Of a stretch of 51,500 nucleotides of DNA, positions 1-10,693 are shown piece after piece. The position numbers were made by a program, and so were the translations under genes. The notes under the pieces were generated by a model. That model did not search any database. It worked only from the letters and a program-made list of their open reading frames with translations, and was not told where the DNA came from. Source of the stretch: Prorocentrum cordatum. Taxonomy: Eukaryota > Sar > Dinophyceae > Prorocentrales > Prorocentraceae. The stretch spans positions 351,873-403,372 of the forward strand of contig CAUYUJ010019593.1 in assembly GCA_963575745.1 (NCBI GenBank). The letters run 5' to 3'. Within the stretch, counting starts at the first letter, position 1, and each line of letters starts with the position of its first letter.

Positions 1-127
1 GCGCCCTTGCTCCGGCGCGCTCGCCCCGGGCCGACCAGGTACACGCCCATCGACGAGGCCCAGTCCGTCAGCAGCTGCAGGGCGAACTCGCCGCGCCCAA
101 CCTCGGCGCAGAGGCCCGCGAAACCGC

Positions 128-204
128 TGAGATCCCGGTGCTCCTCCTCGTCCTCCTCCTCCTCGTCCTCCTCCTCCTCCTCCTCCTCGTTGTCGTCGTC
201 CTCT

Positions 205-236
<32 letters not shown>

Positions 237-252
237 CTCCTCGTCGTCGCTG
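128..252. repeat. TCC/TCG trinucleotide microsatellite
   Basis: Degenerate (TCC)n/(TCG)n tract at the left edge. It makes an open frame read as a serine run on the + strand, which I treat as an artefact. The first 130 bases show nothing else I recognise. Confidence 0.85.
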
Positions 253-479
253 TGGTTGTTGTCGTCCCCGAAGAGCATTGAGGGCATGGATGCGTCCGCG
301 GTCGCCGATTGGGTCATGTCGAGGAGCGAGGAGGGCAAGGCAGAGGAGGTACCATACGCAAGAGGCGTCTTCGAGGTGGCGGACTGGCTCATCAGGCAGC
401 ATGAGGAGGAGCCCGGAGCAATGGCAAGGCCCCCGCACCTTCTGGTGGCGATGTCCAGGACACGAGGTTCTGCAGCGGC

Positions 480-1570
480 ATGACGTGCTGTGCAGCTTGC
501 TGGATCTCCCAGCTGGACGACGTGGGGGCAGGCGAGCGGACCTGGCGTGTCTGGTGCATTTTGTACATGCAGGAAGTACTGCAGCAGCCCGAGCACCGTG
601 GCTGGGCGGCGGCTGCGAGGGGCACTAGGCCGCTGAGGGAGCTGGCTAAGGAGATGCGCGAGGAGGCCTGGAGGACAAACAGAAGCCACAGGCTGGCGAC
701 GATCGAGCACCTCCAGATGCGCGCCGAGCTGGACACCCAGGATGAAGGGAGGCGGCGCTGGCCCGATATTGGTGGTCGATGTAGAAGGTGCGAGAGGTGT
801 TCAGGGAGCTGCTAGGAGACAGCGCTCCCAGGACGGCGTACTACGACGAGGGCGGCGGAGGCGAGGTCGAGGAGGAGTCCTGGGCCCCCGAGCGGGCTGC
901 GCAAGAAGCGACATCCAGCTCTGGAGGGGCCAGGCCAAAGGAGGTAGCCCCTGGCGGGCCTAGAGGGCATGAGGCAACCCAGCTTGGAACAGTCCCGAAC
1001 AGCTCGGCCGACGGGACCCCAGCGGGCGATCCTGGGAGGGAGGTGAACGTCCTACACGGTGGGAACCTAGCCGCGGAGATAGAGCAGGTTGCCAACAGAG
1101 CAAGAGGCATCGTCAATGGGCAGGCGAAGGGGAGGCGATCAGCTTCGACATCTTCGATGAGGTCGACGGGATCGTCGAGACCGTCGAGTACTACGGCGGC
1201 TGCGAGCTCGAGGAGGAGGCCTAGGTCCCCGAGCAGGCGGCGCGAGGTGCGTCGGCCAGCGGGTGGGGGGCTAGACCAGAGAAGCGGATGAGAGGCGAGA
1301 TTGGGGGCAGCTTGGATAGGCGCCGCAAGGAGGCCAAGCCGGCAGACGCGCAAGAGCCTACCGGCAAGGCGGCCCATGCAAGGGGCCAGTATGCCTAATG
1401 AGGAGAAGTGGAGGAAGCGCGGTAGGAGCAGAGGAGGGCAAAGCGCAGTAGGAGGAAACACAAGAAACCGCACCCAGCAGGAGGCCAGGTCACGATCTGG
1501 ACGACCAGCGCCAACAGCTGGGATTCGGCAGCGCGACTCTTGGAGGAGACGGAAGGCAAAGGACTCGGGC
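480..1570 (+). pseudogene. LINE-A 5' region, possible ORF1 remnant
   Basis: Coding-like stretches continue in shifting frames upstream of the endonuclease. Examples are an acidic/basic helix-like segment around 620-780 (ELAKEMREEAWRT), a segment around 790-1135 (VFRELLGDSAPRTAYYDE), and after a frame change a segment at 1138-1225 (IFDEVDGIVETVEYYGG). No zinc finger or named domain is visible. Assignment to ORF1 rests only on position before the endonuclease, as in LINE-B, so the call is tentative. Confidence 0.35.
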
Positions 1571-2170
1571 CCCCAGAATACGTGCTACTGCAGGAGCATT
1601 CTGGCAAGACAGGCAGCGCTCTGGATCAGGCCCGAAAGTGGGCAAAACGCAGAGAGTGAAGGCCTGGCTCGGAGTTGTGGCGGCGACGGGTAATGGGGCC
1701 CTGGGGTCCAGCGGAGGAGCGGCGGTGCGTAGTTCGAGGGCGAGAGGCAGCAGGGAGGTGATCGAGCTGGACGCGAAGTGGAATCACAGATAGGCCGCAG
1801 CGGAGGTGGACCTAGCCTTGCAAGTGAAGGTTGTGATGGCGTCGGTCTACCTCGAGCACGGCGTCAGGCTCGAGGGCAACTGCGAGCTGCTGGCGGCCAT
1901 CGGCACAGCCATCGTAGGACAGAGAGAGTCCCAGGGGTGCTAGGAGGGGATTGGAACAGGGACCCGTGCTACCTCGACGAATGGGCGCAGAAGCGCTGAA
2001 GGACCCTCGCCACAGCTGGGGAAGCTACGATGGGGGCGGAAGAGTACGACTACTTCATCGTGGCCAACGAGCTCGCTCCCCGTGGTAAATGAGGCGAAGG
2101 TCGCGGGAGAAATGGCGTGCAGCCCCCGCCGTCCCGCGGGGCTCACGCTGCGAGGCGTGGGCAGGAAGGC
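1571..2170 (+). pseudogene. LINE-A endonuclease (EEP/APE-like) fragment
   Basis: Fragments of the exonuclease-endonuclease-phosphatase fold appear in order. YVLLQEHSGK near 1,580 has the catalytic Gln-Glu pair. GSSGGAAVRSS near 1,700 matches the glycine-rich segment. VVMASVYLEHGVRLEG near 1,830 is a core strand. GGDWNRDPCYLDEW near 1,950 is the GGDxN motif. YDYFIVANELAP near 2,045 is the Asp-containing strand, and GLTLRGVG near 2,140 ends the fold. At least three frame changes separate them: before 1,808, near 1,937 and near 2,080. In an active element this enzyme nicks target DNA to prime reverse transcription. In PRRPAGLTL, at the position of the usual SPHxPV motif, the catalytic His is replaced. 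Confidence 0.7.
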
Positions 2171-2759
2171 CCCAGCGAAGGTGCTCTGCCAGCCGTGGAA
2201 GGTCGACCTGGACTTGCCGCCGCCTGCGTGCAGGTCGCCCGGAGAGAAGAGGAGCTGGAGCAACGCAACGGACGCAGCTGCGCATGGTGGGCCTGGAGGC
2301 GCACTGGCAGAAAGGCCTGAGGAGGAGGTCCAATGCAAAGACCAAGTGCTGGGCAGGCAGGGTGGCGGCGCTGGTGAGGTGGATGCCCGAGCGAAAGAGG
2401 CGCTGCGCCAGGAGGTTGAGGAGGCGAGCTGGCCGTCGAAATCCTGCTAGAAGGAGGAGCTGAGGAGGTCATCAGGCGCTTCGCGGCAGGAAGCAAGGGG
2501 GAGCTCCTGGCCCACGGTGGAGCAGGCCCAGGCCAGCGGGGGAGGATGCCAAGGAGGCCAGCAAGTATTGGAATGCCTGGGTCACCAAAGCGACCCAAGA
2601 GGTTGGAGGATCAGCGGCCATCCGCTTCCCGGAGTAGGGAGCCGGAGGCGAGGGGGCGGACGACCCTGAGATAGGAGGGGCGCCGCAGACAGGAACGGCA
2701 GCCATGGGGGTGGTGCTGAAGGCGTGGGTGCCGCAGTGGGCCAAGGGGACGATGCGGCA

Positions 2760-3810
2760 AGAACAGCACCCCGCGGAATGGAGGAGGGGCCCTGAGCTCC
2801 CGGCGATCAACGTCAAGCAGGTCGGGGACGTGCTAGACAGCTATGCGAAGGGGACAGGCCTCAGCTCGGACCGCCCCCTTCTTCGAATGCGCTGCAGCAG
2901 TTGCCCGGCAACTGCAGCGACAGCCTGGCGGAGGGCGCCGGGCCACTGGCGATGTGGAACGTTGCGGCGCTCTTCCTGGCCGAGCCCGACGGAAGGCCGC
3001 GGCCCGTTTGCCTGCTGGCGCTCGCGACGAGGTTCTCGGGAGCGGCTAAGAGGGGGGTGTCCAAGAGGGGGGGGTGCAACTCATGACCGGCGGCATGTGC
3101 GCGGCCCAGCGGGGGGGCCAGGGACGCCATGAACTAAGAAGAGGCGCCCTAAAATCTGGGGAAGTATCATGGCCCCCGCCATGAGATCCCCCCCCCCCTG
3201 GTCACCGCCCCCCTCTTTGCCGCCCCCGAGGTCCTGGAGCCGGATCCGACAGCCGATGGTGGCCGGGCGGGGGCCGGAGCTGGCGGGCCAGGAGCACTTC
3301 TGGGGAGCGTCGGCGGAGCCCTGCAACAAGGAGGGGGCGGTGTCCGGCCTGGCAGCCTGCTGTGCGAGGAGGCCGTGGGCCTCGCGGCGCGGGGCGGGGC
3401 GCGTGGGCTCGGCGGCGAAATTCTGCGAGCACGTCTCGCACAGGGCGCTCGAGGATGGCGGGCGAGGAGGTGGTCTTCCCGTGCAGCTTCCCGGGCAGCT
3501 GCGCGTCAAGTGCAGCATGCCGGGGAGGGCCCGATGGGGCGGCGCGGTGGGCAAGGAACCGGAAAGCAACGGAACGATGGCGGCGGGGTGCTCATGCGCC
3601 ATCGGCCCGGCCGAGGTCATGATGCACAGGGCGCTGATCATGCTGGCGAGAGAGCGCCCGCTGGTGCGGTGCCAGAGCGTGGCGGACGACGCGATGGTCC
3701 AGGCGGTAGGGCGAGCCGACCAAGTCAGGGAGCAACTCCCAAAGGCCATGGCTAAGCTGGTCGGCATGCTGGAGGCGAAGAGCCTGGCGGAAGCCTGGCA
3801 CAAGACAAAG
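2760..3810 (+). pseudogene. LINE-A reverse transcriptase fragment
   Basis: The N-terminal RT fingers are seen as LPAINVKQVGDVLDSYAKGT (about 2,800). After a frame change comes LFLAEPDGRPRPVCLL (about 2,970), which resembles the LPKPDGxxRPIxLL motif. In a third frame are motif A (KFCEHVSHRALE, 3,418-3,453), motif B (TMAAGCSCAIGP, about 3,575-3,610) and motif C as VADD (3,679-3,690). They are followed by a helix and TKHAAS, matching the T/K-x-H segment after the active site in related elements. Motif C normally reads (Y/F/M)xDD. The first Asp of motif A appears lost; GSAAKF stands where LDxxKF is expected. The domain is therefore inactive. Confidence 0.7.
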
Positions 3811-4469
3811 CACGCGGCGAGCGACAGGCGGGGGCGGGGGACAGGACAGCAGGGCGCGAGGACGAGGGGGGCGGCCAAGGCAGCTGGGAGAGCGCAGGTG
3901 CTCAGGGCGGCAGGTGTGAACTAAAGGAGGGCACCTGCAAAGGAACAGCCCGACGGCAACGGCGATCTGGGGTGCAGGCGTCACCTGCGCATGCGGGCGA
4001 CGAAGGCGGAGGGAAGGCTGCCGAAAGGAGCGGTGGCGCACCTCGGGCTCAGGACTTCGAAGCTAGGATGCGAGAGGGACCCAGGGGCGCTGGCAGCGGC
4101 CGAAGGGGCCAAGGCCTGGGCGCTGTGTGCGGAAGGGCCGACGAAGGCGCTGCTAGTAGGAGGCGAGGAAGCTGCTGAGGAAGGAGAGGCCCTGGTCTGG
4201 AGCAGCAAGCCCAGCCGATGCGACGGTCCTCACGATGGCCCGAGAGGGAGTGGTGATGCCATCGGCTTTCGAGCTGGGCATGCCGACGGGGGAGGTGCTG
4301 GACCTGAGGTGGCTGAGGCCTGGGCTGGTCGCAGAGTTGGCAGGACGTGCTGCGAGGTGGATGGCAGATGCCCAGATCCCATGCCTGGGCAAAGGCTTGG
4401 CGTGGGGAGCAGCCGTGCACTGGAGGCACCTCGGGGGGCTCATCGGTGAGGACGAGACAGGGTGCTGGG

Positions 4470-4650
4470 AGGTGGAGCACAGGAGGCGCTGAGGTGTGCG
4501 GCGGCAAGCTCCACGTGGTCGCAGGCGAGGCTGCGCGACAAGAGGCTCGCGGTGACGGGCGTGTGCGGGCGCCGCAGGACGATGAGGGGGCACGCCGTGG
4601 CATCGGCACCTCGAGTGCGACGTGGGCCTGGGCACGCGGAGAGATTATTT
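4470..4650 (+). pseudogene. LINE-A zinc-knuckle remnant before RNase H
   Basis: Across two frames the segment reads RLAVTGVCG, then about ten residues on GGTPWHRHLECDVG. This preserves a Cys...His...Cys pattern like the zinc-binding stretch between RT and RNase H in LINE-B. A frame change near 4,575 splits it. The identification relies on order and on the resemblance to LINE-B. Confidence 0.5.
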
Positions 4651-4849
4651 TAATTTTTGTAATAGGGGGGGGGATAGGGGGGGAAGGAGTGCTCCAGGCG
4701 GAGTGCGAAGGAGGGGAGGAGGCAAGGAGGAGAAGCAGGCAAGAGGCTTGCCAGAAACCTCTTCCCAGATGTCACGCAGACGTGGACGGAGCCGCATGAG
4801 GGGCGCGACGGGGGGGAGGTGACCTGGATCAGGAGGCCCCCGCTGGGCT

Positions 4850-5390
4850 TCTCTCAGGGCAAGGTGTTTGTGGACGGCTCGGCCAAGGACCCTGCGGAGG
4901 AAGTGCTGAGGAGAGCGGGCTGGTCGATCGTCCAGTACAGCGAGGGGGGGCAAGTGATAGGTGTGGTCTGTGGAATGGTCCCGCTAGCGTGGGCCCCCAT
5001 GCTGCTGGCGAGGGACGGCGAGGACTATGCCTTCCATTTCCTGGCGGGCTGCTCGCAAGCGCCGCTGGAGGTGTTCAGCGACTGCGCGGGCTTGATCAGC
5101 CAGGCGGTGAACGTGGGTCACGCTCTGGCCAACAGGTGCTGCGACGAGGCATGTTTGGAAGAAATGGTTGCAGGAGCTAGGAGGGTACAACCAAGTCCAC
5201 GTCACCAAGGCCAAGGCCCACAGGCCCAAGGCGGAGTGCGTCACGGAGGAGGAACGGTGGACGCAGGAGGGCAACGGGGAGGCGGACAGGTGCGCCAACG
5301 AGGGCGCCGAAGCCTGGATGTCCAAGCCCGAGGGGAGGCGGGCGGCTGCGGGGGCCACCACGCACTTGGCGAAGCCGACGGCTGGGTGGA
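4850..5390 (+). pseudogene. LINE-A RNase H domain
   Basis: KVFVDGSAKD at about 4,861 holds the first catalytic Asp in the VDGS strand. LEVFSDCAGLISQAVN at about 5,066 holds the Asp that follows the central helix. After a frame change near 5,170-5,190, VHVTKAKAHRP (about 5,198) supplies the His loop and GNGEADRCANEGAE (about 5,275) the last Asp. The order and spacing fit RNase H type I, which removes the RNA template during element replication. The frameshift makes it non-functional as written. Confidence 0.75.
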
Positions 5391-5446
5391 TCGGCCCGTC
5401 GCCGGCCGCGCGGCAGGACCCGGAGCCAGACACGGATGGGCTCCCG

Positions 5447-5535
5447 AGGGGGAGGAGGAGGAGGAGGAGGAGGAGGAGGAGGAGGAGGAGGAGGAGGAGG
5501 AGGAGGAGGAGGAGGAGGAGGAGGAGGAGGAGGAA
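5447..5535 (+). repeat. (GGA)n microsatellite
   Basis: Nearly pure GGA repeats directly downstream of the LINE-A RNase H remnant. It reads as poly-Glu or poly-Arg on + and poly-Pro/Ser/Leu on -, none of which is taken as coding. Confidence 0.95.
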
Positions 5536-6050
5536 GAGGCGAAGGCAAAGGAGAGTGAGACGAGGATCGAACTGGAGGGCATGACCACGAGGAGCTCGAG
5601 AAACACCACGAGGAGTCTGGGAAGGAGGAGGGGCACACGCCCGAGGGAGAAGGCGGCAGAGGCGAGGAGGGCGACGGCCACGAGCTGGAGGAGCTGGTGT
5701 GCTGGCTCGGCCACCACCGCTGCGCCTCTGCGAACACCGCGCGGGCAGCGAGTTCCCGGACGGGGTCGGCGTGGACCTCGAGGAGGAGCTGGCGCATGCA
5801 GGAGCTGCGGAGGAGCGCAATGGCACCACGAGGGCCGAGGCGGTGCCGAAGCGGGGCTGCGGTGGCAGGCTGCCGCTGGGGCCCTTGGCCGACGCGTGCA
5901 AGGCGAGGGCTGCCGAGGCCAGGCGGTGCCGCGGAGGGAGGAGGCCGCGGAGAGGGGCAAGGGGCAACCAAGGTCTAGCATCCGAGGACGGAAGCTCGCC
6001 GAAAGGACAGGAAAGAGGCCGTGCCTCACGGGGTAGTGCAGGCAAGGCCC
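5536..6050. other. junction between the two opposed LINEs
   Basis: GC-rich sequence with basic, low-complexity reading frames on both strands. It should contain the 3' ends of LINE-A and LINE-B, but neither end can be placed exactly and no target-site duplication is visible. Confidence 0.4.
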
Positions 6051-6099
6051 GCACCCCCTTAAAGCGCGCACGGGCGCGCCCAGCCGCACCCAACGCCCA

Positions 6100-6215
6100 C
6101 CAGAGCACGGGGCGAGAAGCTTCCGCCAGCTCGGCGCTTCAATAAGACAGTGCGCCGCACAGCGGCGGCAGATCAAGTAGCGGCCAGACGCCTGCACAAC
6201 ATGACCCTCGTAGAC
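6100..6215 (-). pseudogene. LINE-B C-terminal Cys/His motif
   Basis: In a frame shifted relative to RNase H, the minus strand reads GHVVQASGRYLICRRCAAH, then LLAPCSG about 16 residues later. This gives C-x2-C-x3-H...C, a putative zinc-binding end of ORF2. I infer it is a nucleic-acid-binding tail. It extends the element past the stop at 6,173 of the RNase H frame. Confidence 0.5.
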
Positions 6216-6353
6216 GAAGGTGTCAAGGGGTCTCCATCGGGGCCTCGATGGAGGACTCGAGCCCCAGCGCCCTGAGAGTGTCCTGGACGGCGACACATCG
6301 CGCCCTGGGTCGGGCGCCTCCGCGCCGCCAGGCTCGCACAGCATAAAGAAACA

Positions 6354-6383
6354 GGTGTGTGTGTGTGTGTGTTGGGGGGGGGG
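6354..6383 (+). repeat. (TG)n plus G-run within LINE-B
   Basis: A TG dinucleotide run followed by an 11-nt G run. On the minus strand it lies between the RNase H and C-terminal pieces of LINE-B, a likely site of length slippage and frame loss. Confidence 0.9.
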
Positions 6384-6689
6384 GGCGGGGCACATCTCGC
6401 ACCAGGCTGCTCGAGCTTTTTCCTGCTCAAAGCCGTCCGCGCCGAACAGTGGCACCACGCGCGCCTCGCCGCCTCAGAGACCCCCTCCACCAACTCCAAG
6501 TCGTGAGAGAGCAAGGAGAGTTGAGGGATACCGTCTCCTCTAACCCTCACGGGTGTGGGCAGGTCTGGGGCAGCTGCAGCGGCTAGCTGCGCTGCCCGCG
6601 ACAGGAAATCTAGAGTCTTATAGCAATCCTTGATCTTTTCCCGCAACAATGAGGTGACCAGCTCAGGCAGCTTGTGCTCACTAGCCCCC

Positions 6690-7155
6690 AGTCGCGCAAA
6701 GAAGTCGGCCCAGGCGTTCCCAATGCAACCGGCGACACTACGACCGACAACATCCCAGGAGAACGCCTGGCCCTCAAGGACCGTAAACAAATCCTGGTGG
6801 GCAGGGGTCCAGCGGAAAACAGGCCGCTCAGCCCTGCCCTGGTACAGCTCAGAAACTTGCCTCCAAACCGAAGCGTGTGTGCCTCTGCCAGCAGCCAAAC
6901 CAGGGTCTCACGAGTTCCCTTCTTTGACCGCCGACAGGTGATCCGAAACAACTTCAAGGCCCCACGGCCCTACCTTCAAAGCATGGAGGATAGCCTGGCG
7001 CTCGGCCCTCGGGACCGTTTGGACAGGCCCCGCCAAGGCTCCGAACGCGGCCTTCGCAGGCCACCCCCCAGGAGAAAGGGCAACAACCGACCAGCCACAG
7101 CGAGTGGCCTCGGGGGTTCCCGGCGCCAGGCCACTCCCGTCAGTGTACACTCGAA
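6690..7155 (-). pseudogene. LINE-B RNase H domain
   Basis: All RNase H landmarks are present in order on the minus strand. FRVYTDGSG (about 7,150) carries the first Asp, RAERQAILHAL (about 7,005) the Glu, LEVVSDHLSAV (about 6,955) the second Asp, RWTPAHQD (about 6,805) the His, and GNAWADFFARLG (about 6,720) the last Asp. A frame change near 6,905, just after SDHLSAV, separates the two halves. The catalytic set is complete, so loss of function would come only from the frameshift. Confidence 0.85.
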
Positions 7156-7377
7156 ATCCCCAAGGTGCAGACTCAGCACCCCCAGAAAATACCTTCGTCT
7201 GAGCAGCGACTGCAGGGATCTCGACAGGGAGAGAGGGCAAACCATAAACCAACTCAGGAGAGTCGAAGTCGGGAGGGATCCCATACGCTTGCTCTTTCAG
7301 CCACTTCCTATGCTCGAAGCACGAGTCTGGCATTGCAGAGCTCGCGTCTGGGTCGTCGCTCACCGCCCAGAGTCCTT

Positions 7378-7435
7378 CGCATTCGTAAAACTGATGACCG
7401 AAAGTCCCCTGCGGATGATCGCAGAAGTCACACTT
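7378..7435 (-). pseudogene. LINE-B zinc knuckle (RT to RNase H linker)
   Basis: SSKCDFCDHPQGTFGHQFYEC gives C-x2-C-x8-H-x4-C between the RT thumb and RNase H. Zinc-binding linkers at this point are common in LINE ORF2 proteins. It lies in the same frame as the first half of RNase H. Confidence 0.75.
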
Positions 7436-7699
7436 GCTGCTGGCCGAGTATCCGCGCTGAAACTTGCGGGCTGGGGGCCACATAGCCCCCGCCCAAAGGG
7501 CCCTGAGACGCGCCCTACGGGCCCCTTGAAGCCTCTGGAACCCCAGCCGAAGAGCCCTGACCCAGACGACCTCGTGCCCCTGGGCCTCGGGGGGACTCGA
7601 CACCAGCTGGATCCCCTGGGCTCTGCTAACTCCTTCACGCAGCAACTCTGTCGCACATCCGAAGGAGACGTGCGCAGCAAAGAGAAAACTCCATTCTGG

Positions 7700-9200
7700 T
7701 CCGCCCTAATGTGATGCGGCCCAACGAGATCCCATCCGACTCGCTGCAGGGATAGCATGACTGCTCCCACAGGCCCTCTGACTCTAGACCAATGCGGGGC
7801 CGCCGAGAGAGCTCTCGAGGCCGGCTCCCACGCACAGCGCGCGTCGGAATCTTTAGCGCGGCCGTCCCACACCCAACAGCAATAACGATGCACGAGTGGA
7901 ACGGTGGCGTCAAACACAGGGTCGTACAACTTATCCCTATGCGTGCACAGGTACGGCGTCACATGACTACGGCTCTTGGCCCCGAGGAGGGACGCAGCGA
8001 GCGAACGAAGCGAGCGAAGAGTGGCATCAGTGACACCTGACGCCGCAGCACCATGGCTGCCGCACGGCATCAAGCCCGTCCTCCACAATCCCGCCACCCG
8101 CTCACCACCCGCCGACCTCCTCAGAGTGACAAGCCTCTGCCTACGCATGTCGAGCTGCCGTCTCCTACGAGCCTCCATCACCCGCAGGGCGCGTGGTCCA
8201 TGCAAGTCGTGGCCGAGATTGCGCATATGCTTCTGCTGCTTGAAACCCAACGAGCGGCCGGCCAAGACAATATTTTTCTCAGCGGCCACACTCGAAGCGA
8301 CAAAGCCAGACTTGTTGGGCTGCAGCAGGATGCCAATCGGAGCTACTTCACGGCGCAATTCTCGGGCCGTGGCTAAGACTACATTAGCTTGTTTCATGTC
8401 GGGCCCGTCCCGCTGCAGGGGCACATCATCCATGAGGGCACGAGCCCGCGCCGTAGGGAAACGCTTGGCTACCGATTGGACAGGTTGAAACAACGCCGCC
8501 AGCATCACCGCCGACGCCGCCGAGCAGCCTGCTAACATGCCCTGACAACTGACATAGGCGTCAGAGAGGGGCCCAAAAGCGTCGACCCGCCTGGGGGCCA
8601 TGTAACTCTGGATGAGCATCCACCCCGGCCTAAGCGGGAACTGGACCTGGCGAAAAACCTCGAACAAAACAAGCAGTTTTATCATCTCATAGCACTTAAC
8701 CATATCAAGCAGCAGCGAGACACAATGGTGAGACCGTGCCTTCGCAATTTCCGCTGCTAGATTCAGATCAAAGGCAGAATCGCTTGAGCTCATCCCCCTC
8801 CCAGTACCCCAGAACGCCTGAACCCGCCCCTCCTCACGCGCCGTCCTGGCAGAGTGCTCCCATTTCATGGTCTCTGCCCCGCGCAAGAGGCCCCAACGCC
8901 GCAGCAATGAATCCAGGAGGGCGATCAGGCGGTGGCCGCCGTCTGGCTTGGCCAGCGCCCGACCCTCTCGCAGCGCGTGAGAAGGGCGGCGACAGCCGAC
9001 AGGATGGCATCCGGCAAATACTGCAATGATTTCGGGTGAATGCTAACGCGCCCGGCAGCAGTGCGGGGAGGGAGTTTGGCGATCGCCGCTCGCATATCGG
9101 GAATCGTAATCTCGGGCAGCGACGGCCAATCATCGAACTCGGGCGGGAACTCGGGCGCTCTACATCCGTGAGTCGACCATATCTTGGCCCAGTCCGAGCA
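7700..9200 (-). pseudogene. LINE-B reverse transcriptase domain
   Basis: The domain starts with LPEITIPDMRAAIAKLPPRT (about 9,110) and SIHPKSLQYLPD. After a frame change near 8,915 come GRVQAFWGTGRGMSSSDSA and motif A as LLLDMVKCYEMIKL (about 8,690-8,720). Motif B is CQGMLAGCSAASAV (about 8,515-8,550) and motif C is RALMDDVPLQ (about 8,421-8,440). LLQPNKSGFVASS follows, matching the post-active-site lysine segment. Both Asp residues of MDD and the Asp of motif A are intact. A further frame change near 7,640 joins it to the zinc knuckle. This is target-primed RT machinery, closest to LINE ORF2 types. Confidence 0.85.
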
Positions 9201-9430
9201 AGTCGCATCAGCCAATTGAAACGGCTGCGCTCGATCAGTGGCCTCGATCGTCTCCTGGAGCCCTCGAACCTTGGAGAACCTATGAGCTTCCCGAGCCCCG
9301 CCCAAAAAACTGCTCCAAACCCAAGCTTTCCAGGACTCTTCCTTCGCAGCCAGGCACATGGCCTGGTGGGGGTCGGCCTGGTCCAGGATTCGCTGAATCA
9401 AATCTTCGGTCGCAGGGTCGCCAAAGACCG

Positions 9431-9990
9431 CTAAGCCAAAAAGAAGCATGTGCGCGTCAGATGGTCCAGCGCCTGCAGGGTGGTGCGCTGCCTCGCAACG
9501 TTGCTCATGACAGCCTGCGCCTCGAACAGGATGCGCGCCACCCTCTCCAGTAGGTGCAGCTGCTGGACCTCGCCCTCATCGCTCAGCTTCGGGATGGAGG
9601 TCGCGAGGGCCTGGTTGACCCGCCTGATCTGCCGCGCCCAGCGCCCTGCAACCGCCCGCGCCGTGTGCTCCACGTCAGCCTTCGGCAGCCGCGTACGCGC
9701 CGCCGACGTCACCTGCTTCCAGACCGTCTCGTGCGGTCCACCACGACCCTCATGATCCTTCCGCTTCGGCCCCATGATGTCGTGCCTGTCCAACAGCTCC
9801 TGCTCAATGCCGTGCACGATGCGGTCCCAGAAGGTGGCGAGCTCGTCGGCGGAGGTCGCTCTGCCCACCTGTTGGATGTAGCCCGTCCAGTCCCTGGGGT
9901 AGCGCGCACAGCCAGGCTTCGCCATCACTGGCGCAGCACACGGCTGCCTGGCCACACGCACCCACAGGACCGCGTCGGGCCCTTGCATCT
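9431..9990 (-). pseudogene. LINE-B ORF2 linker between endonuclease and RT
   Basis: One frame of about 185 residues, helix-rich (LATFWDRIVHGIEQELLDRH; LHLLERVARILFEAQAV). It joins the endonuclease C-terminus to the RT N-terminus, and a frame change near 9,440 leads into the RT frame. No named domain is recognised. Confidence 0.65.
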
Positions 9991-10671
9991 GCACACACAC
10001 AGGCCTGTGAGGTGACAAGTTGGCCGTCATACAAACTTCTGGCGCCGACGTGCGAACAGCCATTTCGCACTCATCACAAAGAAATCAATCACCGTGCCTG
10101 GGATGCTCTGGGTGCACGTAGGAGACGCAGTGGCGACAACCACGCCTCCGAAGGATGCCGCCCATGCCTTCAACATCGCAGGCCGCATATTGAAATCCGC
10201 ACCCAACACCCAGTCAACTCCGAGAGCCTGCGCCCGGTGAATATAACTGGCAACTTCCGTAAGCAACCGACTATTGTTTGGCTCGAACAGCTCATCCACC
10301 CACAAATAGGCCGAGCTCGCAATGAACCCGCCTTTCATCTTCGAATGGATGTGGGCGGCCACAGCTCTAGCAAGCACGAGCGTCCCCGACATCGACAGCG
10401 GCGGGCGCGTGACCTGCACATTGGTGGGGCACAGCACTGCCACCCCGCCACGCGATCCTCGGGTCTCGGTTGCCTCTGCCGCCGACCACGCACCGTGATG
10501 CCCTGCAGCCGAGAGCCTGGCCTGGAACGAACCCAGCTTTTCGCGCAGCACGTGGTGCTCCTGGCAGCAAATCACCATGGGCCCTGTCCCCAGAGGCGGC
10601 TGCTCAGTCTCCAGCATCTCCGCCAGAGGCCCCTGAGAATAATAATTCACTGTAACAGTCTGCATCATCAT
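9990..10671 (-). pseudogene. LINE-B endonuclease (EEP/APE-like) domain
   Basis: The proposed start is the ATG at 10,671 (MMMQTVTVNYYSQGPLAEML), 20 nt after the ORF1 stop. Motifs in order are MVICCQEHHVL (QE pair), GSRGGVAVLC, SSAYLWVDEL, WVLGADFNMRP (GxDFN) and GTVIDFFVMSAKW. After a frame change near 10,045 comes NLSPHRPV with the catalytic His. The set is complete for an APE-type endonuclease that nicks the target site. Residue spacing matches the family, so I am confident of the domain and of the frame break before the last motif. Confidence 0.85.
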
Positions 10672-10693
10672 ACCTAGGATGAGGTACACAAGG

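Larger units (their letters stand above)
270..5950 (+). mobile_element. LINE-A, decayed non-LTR retrotransposon
   Basis: A chain of domain fragments on the + strand follows the order of a LINE polyprotein: apurinic-type endonuclease, reverse transcriptase, CCHC-like zinc knuckle, RNase H. Each domain is split over two or three frames by small indels, so this copy cannot encode an active protein. The 5' limit is unclear; coding-like sequence starts around 270. The 3' limit is also unclear, because a GGA tract follows RNase H and the C-terminal part of the opposing LINE-B begins near 6,050. Motif style resembles LINE-B but key words differ (KFCEHVSH and AGCSCA here; LDMVKCYE and AGCSAA there), so the two belong to different subfamilies of one broad group. 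Confidence 0.75.

Noticed and set aside
7-483. 158-codon + frame with a long serine run
   Set aside because: The run is a TCC/TCG microsatellite. Flanking residues show no domain and the frame is composition-driven.
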